A stretch of 64,000 nucleotides of DNA from NCBI RefSeq assembly GCF_024169315.1, contig NZ_JALJWR010000001.1, forward strand, positions 4,948,501 to 5,012,500. The letters are read 5' to 3'. The notes under the pieces are model-generated. The model was not told the DNA's origin, ran no database searches, and saw only the letters and a program-made list of their open reading frames with translations. Position numbers and translations under genes: made by a program. Origin of the DNA: Pseudomonas migulae (GTDB taxonomy: Bacteria; Pseudomonadota; Gammaproteobacteria; Pseudomonadales; Pseudomonadaceae). Shown piece by piece: positions 37,204 through 46,801 of the stretch. How positions within the stretch are numbered: the first letter of the stretch is position 1; each line of letters begins with the position of its first letter.

Positions 37204-37980
37204 ATGAAGAAATTCCCCCTCATCACCGGTCTGGCCCTGAGCCTGTTGGCGTGCAGCACCTTGTTCGCCGCCGATAAAACCCTGCGCATCGGCATCGAAG
37301 CGGCTTACCCGCCGTTCGCGTCCAAAACCGACAAAGGCGAAATCGTCGGTTTCGACTACGACATCGGCAATGCCCTGTGCGCGCAGATGCAGGTCAAGTG
37401 CGTCTGGGTCGAAGGTGAGTTCGATGGCCTGATTCCTTCCCTGAAGGTGAAGAAAATCGACATGGCGCTGTCGTCGATGACCATCAACGAAGACCGCAAG
37501 AAGTCAGTGGATTTCACCCACAAGTACTACTTCACTTCATCGCGTCTGGTGATGAAGGAAGGCGCGGTCGTCGATGACCAGTACGCCAGCCTCAAAGGCA
37601 AAACCGTCGGCGTGCAGCGTGCCACCACCACCGACCGCTACGCCACCGAGGTGTTTGAACCGAAGGGCATCAACGTCAAGCGCTACGGCAACAACGAAGA
37701 GATCTACATGGACCTGGCGGCCGGTCGGCTCGATGCTATTTTTGCCGACACCATCCCGCTGAATGACTTCCTGTCGATGCCGCGTGGCAAGGGTTATGCC
37801 TTTGCCGGCCCGGAGCTGAAGGACCCGAAATACGTGGGTGAGGGCGCCGGGATTGCGGTGCGCAAGGGCAACAGCGAGTTGGTCAGCCAGCTGAACACGG
37901 CCATCGACGGTATTCGCGCCAGCGGCGAGTACCAGAAGATTTCGGACAAGTACTTCAAGTCCGATATCTACGGCGATTGA
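37204..37980 (+). CDS. Periplasmic amino-acid-binding protein of an ABC transporter (orphan)
   Basis: 258 residues with a signal peptide ([22 protein letters not shown]; the AAD that follows suggests cleavage after LFA). It is a family 3 solute-binding protein: [49 protein letters not shown], and the amino-acid carboxylate site RATTTDRYA. It most resembles basic-amino-acid binders (HisJ/AotJ type). No permease or ATPase genes are adjacent, so it must work with a transporter encoded elsewhere or as a sensor. Confidence 0.9.
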   Translation: MKKFPLITGLALSLLACSTLFAADKTLRIGIEAAYPPFASKTDKGEIVGFDYDIGNALCAQMQVKCVWVEGEFDGLIPSLKVKKIDMALSSMTINEDRKKSVDFTHKYYFTSSRLVMKEGAVVDDQYASLKGKTVGVQRATTTDRYATEVFEPKGINVKRYGNNEEIYMDLAAGRLDAIFADTIPLNDFLSMPRGKGYAFAGPELKDPKYVGEGAGIAVRKGNSELVSQLNTAIDGIRASGEYQKISDKYFKSDIYGD

Positions 37981-37989
37981 TAGAACGCA

Positions 37990-38083
37990 TTCGCGAGCAA
38001 GCCCGCTCCCTCACTGGTTCTATGTTGAACACAAACCTTGTGTTCAATGGAGATCGAATGTGGGAGCGGGCTTGCTCGCGAAA
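37990..38083. repeat. REP pair before dsbB
   Basis: TTCGCGAGCAAGCCCGCTCCC ... GTGGGAGCGGGCTTGCTCGCGAA, starting nine bases after the binding-protein gene; again the outward-facing arrangement. Confidence 0.88.
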
Positions 38084-38246
38084 GGGCCCGTTGGCTTATT
38101 CAAAACTCTGGAAATTGCTCGAATTTAATCCCTTCTTAACCGCCTTATCGTTTATTTCCCGACATCTATTCCGCGCATCCCGGGCTCTCCAAGGTCCGGG
38201 CCAGCGTGTAGACTTCCGGTCAATCGATATCTAGAAGGGAAACGCA

Positions 38247-38756
38247 ATGAGCGAGGAAACGATGCGGTTGGGCCGTGAGCGGCGCTATCTGGTGTTGCTG
38301 GGCATCATCTGCCTGGCGCTGATCGGCGGCGCGCTGTACATGCAGATTGTGTTGGGCGAGGCGCCATGCCCGCTGTGCATCCTGCAACGCTATGCCTTGC
38401 TGCTGATCGCCATCTTCGCGTTCATCGGCGCAGCCATGCGCACCCGCCGCAGCATCACGGTGTTTGAAACCCTGGTGGTGATCTGCGCCCTGGCAGGCGT
38501 CGGGGTGGCCGGGCATCACGTCTATACCCAGTTCTATCCGGCGGTCAGCTGCGGCATCGATGTGCTTCAGCCGATTGTCGATGGCCTGCCGTTGGCGAAG
38601 ATTTTCCCGCTGGGGTTCCAGGTCGATGGCTTCTGCTCCACGCCGTACCCGCCGATCCTCGGTCTGTCGCTGGCGCAGTGGGCGTTGATCGCGTTTGTCC
38701 TGGTGGTGGTGCTGGTGCCGTTGCTCACTTCGCGTAACCGCAAGGCGCTGCGCTGA
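38247..38756 (+). CDS. dsbB: Disulfide bond formation protein DsbB
   Basis: 169 residues with four membrane segments. The first redox pair is C41-P-L-C44 in the first periplasmic loop, and the second pair is in the loop containing SCGID and FCSTPYPP. It reoxidises DsbA and hands electrons to quinone. A ribosome site (AGAAGGGAAACGC) precedes the ATG. It lies directly upstream of the cyo oxidase operon, separated by a terminator. Confidence 0.93.
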   Translation: MSEETMRLGRERRYLVLLGIICLALIGGALYMQIVLGEAPCPLCILQRYALLLIAIFAFIGAAMRTRRSITVFETLVVICALAGVGVAGHHVYTQFYPAVSCGIDVLQPIVDGLPLAKIFPLGFQVDGFCSTPYPPILGLSLAQWALIAFVLVVVLVPLLTSRNRKALR

Positions 38757-38789
38757 GGTCATTCGCCACATCGCCGCGTGACACAAAAA

Positions 38790-38826
38790 AACGCCCCGGT
38801 CCTCGTTGAGAGGGTCGGGGCGTTTT
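38790..38826 (+). terminator. Rho-independent terminator of dsbB
   Basis: AACGCCCCGGTCCTC GTTGAG AGGGTCGGGGCGTTTT: strong stem with flanking A and T runs, ~35 bases after dsbB. Confidence 0.88.
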
Positions 38827-39584
38827 GCATTTCAGAGGCCGGGTTAAAAGTTCGTGATGTGTGGCAACGAGGGGTGCGACACGTGTGCGACATGTTGTCA
38901 CAGCGCGAGTGTCGCAAGGCATTTCAGGGGGCCGGATTGGTGCACGTCGACGCAATGAAATTGGTCTTTTGGTGCCTCTGCCAATTTCGATCCTCTCAAC
39001 CCGGAACAGGCAGTTTTAACAGGCCCTGGCGATTTGCCAGAGCCCTTGTCGCATGGGGGCTTGGGCAGGGTCGAAGGGGAGCGCAGAGCCTCCGATACTG
39101 TCTGAACTGCGGGTGGTAGACCTACTATTTTTGGTGTTTTTGTTGAGAATCAATTTCGATAACATGGCGCACTTTTGCAAAAACCGTCAAGGATTGTTGC
39201 TGGATTGGATAAAAATTATTTCGGGATGAGACATGGTTTATGAATCGTTACATATCTACAATCGCCCGCACTGAATTCCCGGCACTGCTCACCCTGACTC
39301 AGGTGCATGAGCAGCAATAGGACGTCGAGAAGCCGGATGGCTTCATGCGGCTCCTCTGGTGTCGGTGCCTTCCAACTATCCGCACCAAATGGAATTGGTC
39401 TGTAACAAGGCCTTTGACCACGAATTCGAATAAGAACTCACCGCTGGCCCAGGATTTGTCGAGCAGCGTCTGACGCGCGACGGGCAGCCCTTATTCAATC
39501 CAAGAAAATGCCAACCCTTGGCAGGGTGAAGTGTTGGCGATCAAAACCCAACTGCATTGCGCAAGCTGCTTTAGAGGTCGTGAG
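38827..39584. other. Long untranslated region upstream of cyoA
   Basis: About 760 bases without a credible gene. A short open frame overlapping the dsbB terminator (38778-39119) is rejected as chance. GAGAATCAATTTCGATAAC near 39145-39163 matches roughly 11 of 19 positions of the Fur consensus by eye, in an AT-rich patch that is a plausible promoter site. The rest shows no structure I can name. Such a long leader suggests that the oxidase operon is controlled at several levels. Confidence 0.5.
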
Positions 39585-40520
39585 ATGAGTAAAAACAGGT
39601 ACCCCAGACTACTAGGCTTATTGCCGCTGATCGGCACGTTGTTGCTGTCAGGCTGCAACATGACCTTGCTCGATCCCAAGGGCCAGGTTGGCCTGGATGA
39701 GCGAAACCTGATCATCACCGCAACGCTGCTGATGCTGTTGGTCGTGGTTCCGGTCATCGTCATGACGTTCCTGTTCGCCTGGAAATACCGCGCGTCCAAC
39801 ACTGACGCCGTCTACACGCCGAAGTGGTCGCACTCCACCAAGATCGAAATCGCGGTGTGGGCTGTTCCGGTGCTGATCATCATTGCCCTGGGTTATGTCA
39901 CCTACAAGTCGACCCACGCGCTGGATCCTTACAAGCCACTGGAATCCGACGTCAAGCCAATCACCATTGAAGTGGTCGCGCTGGACTGGAAGTGGATGTT
40001 CATCTATCCGGAGCAAGGCATCGCCACCGTCAACAAGATCGTGTTCCCGGCGCACACGCCGATCAACTTCAAGGTGACTTCGGACTCCGTGATGAACTCG
40101 TTCTTCATCCCGGCGCTGGGCGGCCAGATCTACGCGATGGCCGGCATGCAGACCAAACTGCACCTGATCGCCAACCAGAACGCTGAAATGGACGGTATCT
40201 CCGCCAACTACAGCGGCGCTGGTTTTACTGGCATGAAATTCAAAGCGACCGCAACGACCCAGGAAGAATTCGACGCCTGGGTAAGTGAAGTCAAAAAGGC
40301 ACCTAAAAAGCTTGAACAGGCTGAATACGCAGCGCTTGCCAAGCAGAGCCAGAACAACCCGGTCGAGCTCTACTCCTCGGTCACGCCGAACCTGTTCCAG
40401 ATCATCGTCGACAAGTACGAAGGTATGAAACCGGGCAAGCCGGTGCATCACGAGAAGAAAGAGAAAGAAGTGGCCGCTACGGACATGAACTCGCATTCAG
40501 CTGCCGGGGCAGAGGAGTAA
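39585..40520 (+). CDS. cyoA: Cytochrome bo3 ubiquinol oxidase subunit II
   Basis: 311 residues from the ATG at 39585 (GAGGTCGTGAG upstream); an in-frame start 18 codons earlier is unlikely. It has a lipoprotein signal with lipobox LLSGC, two membrane segments, and a cupredoxin domain lacking CuA ligands ([36 protein letters not shown]), as in quinol oxidases. First gene of cyoABCDE, the low-affinity proton-pumping terminal oxidase. Confidence 0.95.
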   Translation: MSKNRYPRLLGLLPLIGTLLLSGCNMTLLDPKGQVGLDERNLIITATLLMLLVVVPVIVMTFLFAWKYRASNTDAVYTPKWSHSTKIEIAVWAVPVLIIIALGYVTYKSTHALDPYKPLESDVKPITIEVVALDWKWMFIYPEQGIATVNKIVFPAHTPINFKVTSDSVMNSFFIPALGGQIYAMAGMQTKLHLIANQNAEMDGISANYSGAGFTGMKFKATATTQEEFDAWVSEVKKAPKKLEQAEYAALAKQSQNNPVELYSSVTPNLFQIIVDKYEGMKPGKPVHHEKKEKEVAATDMNSHSAAGAEE

Positions 40521-40523
40521 ACG

Positions 40524-42554
40524 ATGTTTGGTAAATTAAGTTGGGAAGCGGTCCCGTTCCACGAACCGATCGTGATGATTACCATCGCCATGATCGCGCT
40601 CGGTGGTGTGGCGCTGTTCGCTGCAATCACCTATTTCAAGAAGTGGACCTACCTGTGGTCCGAGTGGCTGACTTCGGTCGACCACAAGAAAATCGGCGTG
40701 ATGTACATCATCGTTGCCATGGTCATGCTGCTGCGCGGTTTTGCCGACGCCATCATGATGCGTACCCAGTTGGCCATGGCCACCGAGGGTTCGCCTGGCT
40801 ACCTGCCGCCTGAACACTATGACCAGATCTTCACCGCTCACGGTGTGATCATGATCATCTTCATGGCGATGCCATTCTTCACCGGCCTGATGAACCTGGC
40901 AGTGCCGCTGCAGATCGGCGCGCGTGACGTTGCCTACCCGTTCCTGAACTCCCTGAGCTTCTGGCTGCTGGTATCCGGCGTCGTGCTGATCAACCTGTCC
41001 CTGGGCGTCGGCGAATTCGCCAAGACCGGCTGGGTTGCCTATCCACCGTTGTCGGGCCTGCAATACAGCCCGGGCGTGGGGATGGACTACTACATCTGGG
41101 CGCTACAGCTTTCCGGGTTGGGTACGACGCTGACGGGGGTCAACTTCCTGGCCACCGTGCTGAAAATGCGTACCCCTGGCATGAAGCTGATGGACATGCC
41201 GATCTTCACCTGGACCTGCACCTGGGCCAACGTCCTGATCGTGGCTTCGTTCCCGATCCTGACCGCTACCCTGGCACTGCTGACGCTTGACCGTTACATG
41301 GATTTCCACATTTTCACCAATGAACTTGGTGGCAATCCGATGATGTACGTCAACCTGTTCTGGGCTTGGGGTCACCCTGAGGTTTACATCCTGATTCTGC
41401 CGGCGTTCGGGATCTTCTCCGAAGTCATCTCGACCTTCACCGGCAAGCGTCTGTTCGGCCACCACTCGATGGTCTACGCATCGGGCGCGATCTCGATCCT
41501 GGGCTTCATGGTCTGGCTGCACCACTTCTTCACCATGGGTTCGGGTGCCAGCGTCAACGCCTTCTTCGGTCTGGCGACGATGCTGATTTCGATCCCGACG
41601 GGGGTGAAGCTGTTCAACTGGCTGTTCACCATTTACCAAGGGCGTCTGCGTTTCACCAGCCAGGTGCTGTGGACCCTGGGCTTCATGGTGACCTTCGCCA
41701 TCGGCGGCATGACCGGCGTACTGCTGGCCATCCCGGGTGCGGACTTCGTCCTGCACAACAGCCTGTTCGTGATCGCTCACTTCCACAACGTGATCATCGG
41801 CGGCGCGGTATTCGGCTACATCGCCGGCTTCGGCTTCTACTTCCCTAAAGCGTTCGGCTTCAAGCTGCACGAAGGTTGGGGCAAGGCAGCGTTCTGGTTC
41901 TGGATCTCGGGCTTCTTCGTCGCGTTCATGCCGCTCTATGCACTGGGCTTCATGGGTATGACCCGTCGTCTGAACGCCACCACCAACCCTGAGTGGGTGC
42001 CGTACCTGTACGTCGCCATGTTCGGTGCGGTGATGATCGCTGTGGGCATCGCCTGCCAGCTGATTCAGCTGTACGTCAGCGTGCGTGACCGCAACAAGCC
42101 GGAAAACATGTGCGAACACGGCGACCCGTGGAATGCCCACACGCTGGAATGGTCGACCTCGTCGCCACCACCGTTCTACAACTTCGCCGTGCTGCCAAAA
42201 GCGGAAACCATCGATCCGTTCACCGAAGCCAAGGAAAACGGTACCGCGTACCAGGCTCCTGCTCGTTACGAACCGATCCACATGCCAAACAACACCGCGA
42301 CCGGCCTGGTCATGGGTGCTCTGTTGACCGTGTTCGGTTTCGCGATGATCTGGCACATCTGGTGGCTGGCCATCATCAGTCTGGTCGGCACCGTGGGCTA
42401 CTTCGTGATCCACGCTGCCCGCGATGATCAAGGCTATATGGTGCCGGTCGACGTGATCGAGCGCATCGAAGCCGAGCAGCACAAGCGTCTGGTAGCGGCC
42501 GGGAAAGTCCCAGCTACCGCCACCCGTGTTGAAACCTCGTTGGAACAGGCTTAA
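40524..42554 (+). CDS. cyoB: Cytochrome bo3 ubiquinol oxidase subunit I
   Basis: 676 residues, the catalytic haem-copper subunit. The low-spin haem histidine lies in [16 protein letters not shown], the Cu-B and proton-channel block is [17 protein letters not shown], then HHSMVYAS, and HFHNVIIGG carries haem ligands. Fifteen membrane segments are expected. Three bases separate it from cyoA and three from cyoC. Confidence 0.97.
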   Translation: MFGKLSWEAVPFHEPIVMITIAMIALGGVALFAAITYFKKWTYLWSEWLTSVDHKKIGVMYIIVAMVMLLRGFADAIMMRTQLAMATEGSPGYLPPEHYDQIFTAHGVIMIIFMAMPFFTGLMNLAVPLQIGARDVAYPFLNSLSFWLLVSGVVLINLSLGVGEFAKTGWVAYPPLSGLQYSPGVGMDYYIWALQLSGLGTTLTGVNFLATVLKMRTPGMKLMDMPIFTWTCTWANVLIVASFPILTATLALLTLDRYMDFHIFTNELGGNPMMYVNLFWAWGHPEVYILILPAFGIFSEVISTFTGKRLFGHHSMVYASGAISILGFMVWLHHFFTMGSGASVNAFFGLATMLISIPTGVKLFNWLFTIYQGRLRFTSQVLWTLGFMVTFAIGGMTGVLLAIPGADFVLHNSLFVIAHFHNVIIGGAVFGYIAGFGFYFPKAFGFKLHEGWGKAAFWFWISGFFVAFMPLYALGFMGMTRRLNATTNPEWVPYLYVAMFGAVMIAVGIACQLIQLYVSVRDRNKPENMCEHGDPWNAHTLEWSTSSPPPFYNFAVLPKAETIDPFTEAKENGTAYQAPARYEPIHMPNNTATGLVMGALLTVFGFAMIWHIWWLAIISLVGTVGYFVIHAARDDQGYMVPVDVIERIEAEQHKRLVAAGKVPATATRVETSLEQA

Positions 42555-42557
42555 ACC

Positions 42558-43184
42558 ATGTCGAACTTAGTGACCAATGCTGGACACACCCATGTCGATG
42601 GACATGGGCACGATGACCATCACCACGACTCGGGCGAGATGACCGTATTCGGTTTCTGGCTCTACCTGATGACCGACTGCATTCTGTTTGCGTCGATCTT
42701 CGCGGCCTACGCGGTACTGGTTAACAACGTAGCGGGTGGCCCGTCGGGCCACGACATCTTCGAGCTGCCATACGTACTGGGCGAAACCGCTCTGCTGCTG
42801 TTCAGCTCGATCACCTACGGCTTCGCCATGCTGGCGTTGTTCAAGGGCAAGAAGAACCAGGTCCTGGGCTGGCTGGCCATGACCTTCCTGTTCGGTGCCG
42901 GCTTCATCGGCATGGAAATCAACGAGTTCCACGTGTTGATCTCCGAGGGCTTCGGTCCTAGCCGCAGCGGCTTCCTGTCCGGGTTCTTCACCCTGGTCGG
43001 CACCCACGGTCTGCACGTGACCAGCGGTCTGATCTGGATGGCGATCATGATGTACCAGGTGCAGAAAAAAGGCCTGACGGCGACCAACAAGACCCGTCTG
43101 AGCTGCCTGAGCCTGTTCTGGCACTTCCTGGACGTGGTGTGGATCTGCGTATTCACCGTTGTTTATCTGATGGGGACTATGTAA
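42558..43184 (+). CDS. cyoC: Cytochrome bo3 ubiquinol oxidase subunit III
   Basis: 208 residues with five membrane segments after a His/Asp-rich N-terminus ([18 protein letters not shown]). The subunit III signature [14 protein letters not shown] and the ending [19 protein letters not shown] are present. It stabilises the oxidase complex. Directly followed by cyoD. Confidence 0.95.
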   Translation: MSNLVTNAGHTHVDGHGHDDHHHDSGEMTVFGFWLYLMTDCILFASIFAAYAVLVNNVAGGPSGHDIFELPYVLGETALLLFSSITYGFAMLALFKGKKNQVLGWLAMTFLFGAGFIGMEINEFHVLISEGFGPSRSGFLSGFFTLVGTHGLHVTSGLIWMAIMMYQVQKKGLTATNKTRLSCLSLFWHFLDVVWICVFTVVYLMGTM

Positions 43185-43520
43185 ATGGCTAACGCTCATT
43201 CCCACGATAGCCACGACGCCGGCCACGGCAGCGTCAAGTCTTACGCTATCGGTTTCATCCTGTCGGTGATCCTGACCGTCATTCCTTTCGGCCTGGTGAT
43301 GTACCCGTCGCTGCCGAAATCGCTGACCCTGTGGATCGTCCTGGCGTTTGCGGTGATCCAGGTGCTGGTGCACCTGGTGTACTTCCTGCACCTGGACCGT
43401 TCCGCCGCGCAGCGTAACAACGTGATTGCATTTGTGTTCGCCGCGATCGTGATTGTCCTGCTGGTTGGCCTGTCGCTGTGGATCATGTTCAGCATCCACA
43501 CCAACATGATGGCGAAGTGA
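43185..43520 (+). CDS. cyoD: Cytochrome bo3 ubiquinol oxidase subunit IV
   Basis: 111 residues, three membrane segments, with the family block GFILSVILTVIPFGLVM and QVLVHLVYFLHLD. A small assembly/stability subunit. It begins immediately after the cyoC stop. Confidence 0.94.
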   Translation: MANAHSHDSHDAGHGSVKSYAIGFILSVILTVIPFGLVMYPSLPKSLTLWIVLAFAVIQVLVHLVYFLHLDRSAAQRNNVIAFVFAAIVIVLLVGLSLWIMFSIHTNMMAK

Positions 43521-43531
43521 GGTAAATCCGG

Positions 43532-44419
43532 ATGTCCTTGAAGCACTTTATCCAAATCACCAAACCGGGGATCATTTTCGGTAACGTGCTTTCAGTGGCA
43601 GGCGGATTTTTCCTGGCCTCGAAAGGGCATGTCGATCTGGCCATCTTCCTGGCCGCCATGATCGGCACGTCCCTGGTGGTGGCTTCCGGTTGTGTGTTCA
43701 ACAACTGCATCGACCGCGACATCGACCTGAAGATGGAACGCACCAAGAACCGCGTGCTGGTCCAGGGCTTGATCTCCCTGAAACTGGCGCTGGTCTTCGC
43801 GACCGTCCTGGGTGTCGCCGGCGTTGCGTTGCTGTACAAGGTGGCCAACCCGTTGGCCGCGCTGTTCGCGGTGATCGGTTTCGTCATCTACGTCGGCTTC
43901 TATAGCCTGTACCTCAAGCGCAAGTCGGTTCACGGCACGCTGGTGGGCAGTCTGTCGGGCGCCATGCCGCCGGTGATTGGCTACGTCGCCGTGACCAACA
44001 GCTTCGACATGGCCGCACTGACGCTGCTGGTGATGTTCAGCTTGTGGCAGATGCCGCATTCCTACGCCATCGCTATCTTCCGCTTCAACGATTACCTGGC
44101 CGCCTCGATTCCGGTGCTGCCAGTGAAGCGCGGGATTCAAGTGGCGAAGAAGCACATCCTGATCTACATCCTGGCCTTCCTCGTGGCGACCTTGATGCTG
44201 ACCTTCAGCGGCTACGCCGGCATGAGCTACCTCGCCGTCGCCGCGGCCATGGGCATGTACTGGCTGTACATGGCCTGGACCGGCTACAAGGCAGTGGATG
44301 ACACGGTCTGGGCACGCAAGCTGTTCGTGTTCTCGATCTTTACCATTACCGCGTTGAGCGTGATGATGTCCCTGGACTTCAAAGTGCCGAGCGAGCTGTT
44401 GCTGACGTACGCGCCTTAA
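43532..44419 (+). CDS. cyoE: Protohaem IX farnesyltransferase (haem O synthase)
   Basis: 295 residues, a UbiA-type membrane prenyltransferase with the two Asp-rich motifs [18 protein letters not shown] (about residue 60) and the [16 protein letters not shown] region. It converts haem B to the haem O needed by subunit I. Last gene of the cyo operon, followed by a strong terminator. Confidence 0.95.
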   Translation: MSLKHFIQITKPGIIFGNVLSVAGGFFLASKGHVDLAIFLAAMIGTSLVVASGCVFNNCIDRDIDLKMERTKNRVLVQGLISLKLALVFATVLGVAGVALLYKVANPLAALFAVIGFVIYVGFYSLYLKRKSVHGTLVGSLSGAMPPVIGYVAVTNSFDMAALTLLVMFSLWQMPHSYAIAIFRFNDYLAASIPVLPVKRGIQVAKKHILIYILAFLVATLMLTFSGYAGMSYLAVAAAMGMYWLYMAWTGYKAVDDTVWARKLFVFSIFTITALSVMMSLDFKVPSELLLTYAP

Positions 44420-44437
44420 GCGTTGGATGCTGTAATG

Positions 44438-44473
44438 AAAAACCCCGCCTTCGAGAGAAGCGCGGGGTTTTTT
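44438..44473 (+). terminator. Rho-independent terminator of the cyo operon
   Basis: AAAAACCCCGC ... GCGGGGTTTTTTT hairpin ~20 bases after cyoE. The gap from here to 44766 contains a REP pair and otherwise only promoter-like, lower-GC sequence ahead of the next gene. Confidence 0.92.
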
Positions 44474-44506
44474 ATTGGGTGAATTTTGGTGAACCGTGTC
44501 ACCCCA

Positions 44507-44600
44507 TTCGCGAGCAGGCTCGCTCCCACAATTGGATCTGCGTTGACGCAATTTTATGTTCGCCGCCAACCCCCCTGTGGGAGCGAGCTTGCTCGCGATG
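44507..44600. repeat. REP-like inverted pair after the cyo operon
   Basis: TTCGCGAGCAGGCTCGCTCCCACA ... TGTGGGAGCGAGCTTGCTCGCGA; the variant with AGGCTCG in place of AAGCCCG. Confidence 0.87.
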
Positions 44601-44766
44601 GCGGCCTGACAGACGAAGACTATCAATCTGTAAAACTGCAGAAACTTCCCACACCGCTTTCAGGTTGTCGGTCGGAAGTCGCCTCTCTAACTTCGGGACG
44701 TGCGCAATTCAGCGGCAGAAATACTCGCGCGCCGCGCCACGCTCCAAGAGTATTAGAGGACCGACA

Positions 44767-45405
44767 ATGGCAGAGCAGGACGCAATTACCCCGAGCGTTA
44801 ATACGAGCAAAGCATTGGGCCAAGCTTTGATTTCGATGTTCAAATCCCTCGAAGCGGAACTGGTACTCGAGAGCGCAGAACCCGGGGCAGTCAAAATTAT
44901 CGTGTTTGGTGGTTGTGCGGTTCACCTGTATACAAATCATCGTTTTTCGACAGACGTCGACGCAGAGATTTACGAGGCAAATGTGCCTGAAGCGCTTCAC
45001 CTTCAAACCATGCTTGCGCAGATACCCGAGCAATTTGTAGATGAGCAGTCAGGTCGGCTAATGGAGCTGAACTATGACCTCCAATACAACACCAGCTTCG
45101 GCCCCATTCACGAGGATTATTGGGATCGCAGCATTCCGCTCGCGGAGTTTCCGATTGAATCCCCTCTGTACGTGCACATTGCCGCACCGATCGATATTGC
45201 GATTTCAAAATTGGGCAGAGCGACCGAGCAGGACATTAGCGATGTCATGGCGCTTCTGCGGAGCGGCTTCATACTGAGTGCCGATTTCCATCGGCTGGCA
45301 TTGCAGGCAATTGATGTATATGTTGGGAACAAAGAGCCTCCAACTTCGGTTCTAACTCAAATTCTGGAAGATTACCTGGAGAGTACGGATGAAGAGTCCC
45401 GTTGA
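44767..45405 (+). CDS. Nucleotidyltransferase-like protein (DUF6036/AbiEii-like)
   Basis: 212 residues from the ATG at 44767; the open frame runs further upstream only through the REP element. The motif IVFGGCAVHLYTNHRFSTDVDAEI (split here: IVFGGCAVHLY, then STDVDAEI) is the Gly-Gly...D-x-D signature of minimal nucleotidyltransferases such as the AbiEii toxin family, and APIDIAISKLGR fits the following conserved helix. Codon use is less GC-rich than in cyo. It overlaps the next gene by 17 bases. A role in a toxin-antitoxin or defence module is possible but not shown. Confidence 0.7.
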   Translation: MAEQDAITPSVNTSKALGQALISMFKSLEAELVLESAEPGAVKIIVFGGCAVHLYTNHRFSTDVDAEIYEANVPEALHLQTMLAQIPEQFVDEQSGRLMELNYDLQYNTSFGPIHEDYWDRSIPLAEFPIESPLYVHIAAPIDIAISKLGRATEQDISDVMALLRSGFILSADFHRLALQAIDVYVGNKEPPTSVLTQILEDYLESTDEESR

Positions 45406-45841
45406 TGGCCACGTCCTCTCATCGGCCTTGGACACACTGGTCAAGAATCCATTAAATCAAGCAGATGACGCTGCGCTGGTGAACGCCGCCAAAGCGGTCT
45501 GGTATTCCAGTTCGAATCTTGAGAGTGAAGTTACGGCCTTTCTGAATTGCCATACTGACGAGGTAGAGCTTCGACGCGCTGGCTACTTGCTTGAGCGGTT
45601 CACTCGTTTTGCGTGCGTATCCGATAGCCGCGTTTCGGAAGCCCTCAGTGCTCTTCAGCTTTTTGCTCATTCAACATGCAGGCAAGCGGTTATACCGCTG
45701 GCTGTCGCACCGCTGCGTCGACGCCGTGATGAACTTGCAGTCTCGTGGGGGTTGAGTGAGGGCCTTGGATTGAAGGCTCAAACGCTTATGCCTTTTCAGA
45801 CGCGACATTATGAAGCTGAGCAGCGTGCAACTGACTCATGA
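45389..45841 (+). CDS. Small protein of unknown function, coupled to the nucleotidyltransferase
   Basis: 150 residues; a ribosome site (GGAGAG) lies within the upstream gene. The protein looks helical, with no signal peptide, membrane segment or motif I recognise (VDGHVLSSALDTLVKNPL; AVAPLRRRRDELAVSWGL). It overlaps both its upstream neighbour (17 bases) and the small frame downstream (ATGA), so the three are one transcript. Confidence 0.62.
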   Translation: MKSPVDGHVLSSALDTLVKNPLNQADDAALVNAAKAVWYSSSNLESEVTAFLNCHTDEVELRRAGYLLERFTRFACVSDSRVSEALSALQLFAHSTCRQAVIPLAVAPLRRRRDELAVSWGLSEGLGLKAQTLMPFQTRHYEAEQRATDS

Positions 45842-46002
45842 ACGCGCGCGACCTGTTTGCAGAATTGATGCAGGGAGTCGAGGAGATGTCGGCTCAACGC
45901 GAAGGCAAGACCAAGTTGCGCAATACGTCAATTCAGGACATCCCTGATTCTGATTTGGCGGCGCAAGACATGGCGGGTACTGAGGTCGAGCACGACATTT
46001 AA
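45838..46002 (+). CDS. 54-residue stub resembling the N-terminus of a HigA-type antitoxin
   Basis: The start overlaps the previous stop (ATGA). The first ~35 residues (MNARDLFAELMQGVEEMSAQ, then REGKTKLRN) resemble the N-terminal part of HTH antitoxins that are normally ~100 residues and start by overlapping a RelE-type toxin gene. The DNA-binding domain expected after residue ~50 is absent; a stop follows DI. This is either a truncated relic or an independent small protein. Confidence 0.5.
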   Translation: MNARDLFAELMQGVEEMSAQREGKTKLRNTSIQDIPDSDLAAQDMAGTEVEHDI

Positions 46003-46098
46003 GAAAAAATCGAGACGATCTGGAAATCTTAAGATTTTATTGGTCCGCTCAAGAAAAAATGGTTGATCTGATTAAAACTGAGGAATTTCGCGCTGAGG

Positions 46099-46131
46099 GC
46101 CCCGTGTATTAAGAATTGCACGGGGCTTTTT
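46099..46131 (+). terminator. Rho-independent terminator of the nucleotidyltransferase unit
   Basis: GCCCCGTG TATTAAGAATTG CACGGGGC followed by TTTTT: perfect 8-bp stem with a T-run. It also sits at the end of the convergent DUF3077-like gene. Confidence 0.87.
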
Positions 46132-46134
46132 CAT

Positions 46135-46412
46135 TTACGTCCCGTTGTTACACGGTGCATCGAGCACCTTCGCCACATCATCGATGATTGCCTTGCTCAT
46201 ATCCTGCAAAAAATGCGACGCCCAGGCATGCCGGTCGCTATCGCGAATCATGGCGGCGTCGGATGCAAGTAGTTTGGCGATATGGAGCAGGTCGGAAGCG
46301 TGGTGTAGCGCCTGGATTATCGGGACGTCACGATTGATGCGGAATAGCGGTTGGTTGGCGTGATAGGAGAAGGGGTGAGGCCGATGGTTTTCAGGTCTTG
46401 GGGGTTGGTCAT
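46135..46412 (-). pseudogene. DUF3077-like gene with an early frameshift
   Basis: The best start is the ATG at 46412, behind a near-perfect ribosome site (AGGAGGTG). From there the frame gives MTNPQDLKTIGLTPS and stops after ~31 codons. The body of a DUF3077-like protein (FSYHANQPLFRINRDVP ... ALHHASDLLHIAKLLASDAAM ... DRHAWASHFLQDM) lies in another frame that is entered by gaining one base at the run ACCCCTTC near 46370. Proteins of this family in Pseudomonas start MTNP...TPFSYHANQP, so a one-base loss is the simplest reading. It could also be a sequencing error. Function unknown. Confidence 0.7.
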
Positions 46413-46801
46413 TGGGCACCTCCTGTGGTTGGGAGGTGACGGGGGAAAGGTGGCACAGATGCATAAATTTTGAACGGATTGTTGGCGTGCATAAAAGAGA
46501 ACTCCGATTGGTGCCTACATCGTGTTCGAGTTATCAGGCCCGGTCGCTGAATGGGCAGCGACGGGTCGAAGTTAGCGTGGGGGAGGTGAGGATCACAATC
46601 GTAGCGATCTGGTGGCGGTGGATGTCATGCCGCCAGCAACTGCCGTGTCGGACACGGTCAATGTGGCGAGGGGATTCATCCCCGTTCGGCTGCGCAGCAG
46701 TCGCATAAGCCTGTAAATGCGGTGTTTCAGAAGAAGTTGAGGGGGGAGCGCTTCGCACTCCTGCGGGAGCAAGCTCCCTCGCCACAGGGGGAGTGAAGCG
46801 G
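46413..46801. other. Intergenic region with a REP-like half
   Basis: About 390 bases; no gene accepted. It contains the promoter side of the DUF3077-like gene and, at 46750-46793, GCGGGAGCAAGCTCCCTCGCCACAG, a compact inverted repeat related to the REP family, just past the end of the MocR-type regulator gene. Confidence 0.55.

Noticed and set aside
15695..38083. The repeated GTGGGAGCGGGCTTGC motifs as a CRISPR array
   Set aside because: The copies are dispersed singly as inverted pairs in different intergenic gaps, with no regular spacing or spacers; they are REP elements.
38778..39119. 113-codon open frame between dsbB and cyoA
   Set aside because: It starts at the base of the dsbB terminator and reads through it, has no ribosome site, and its composition is unlike a real protein.
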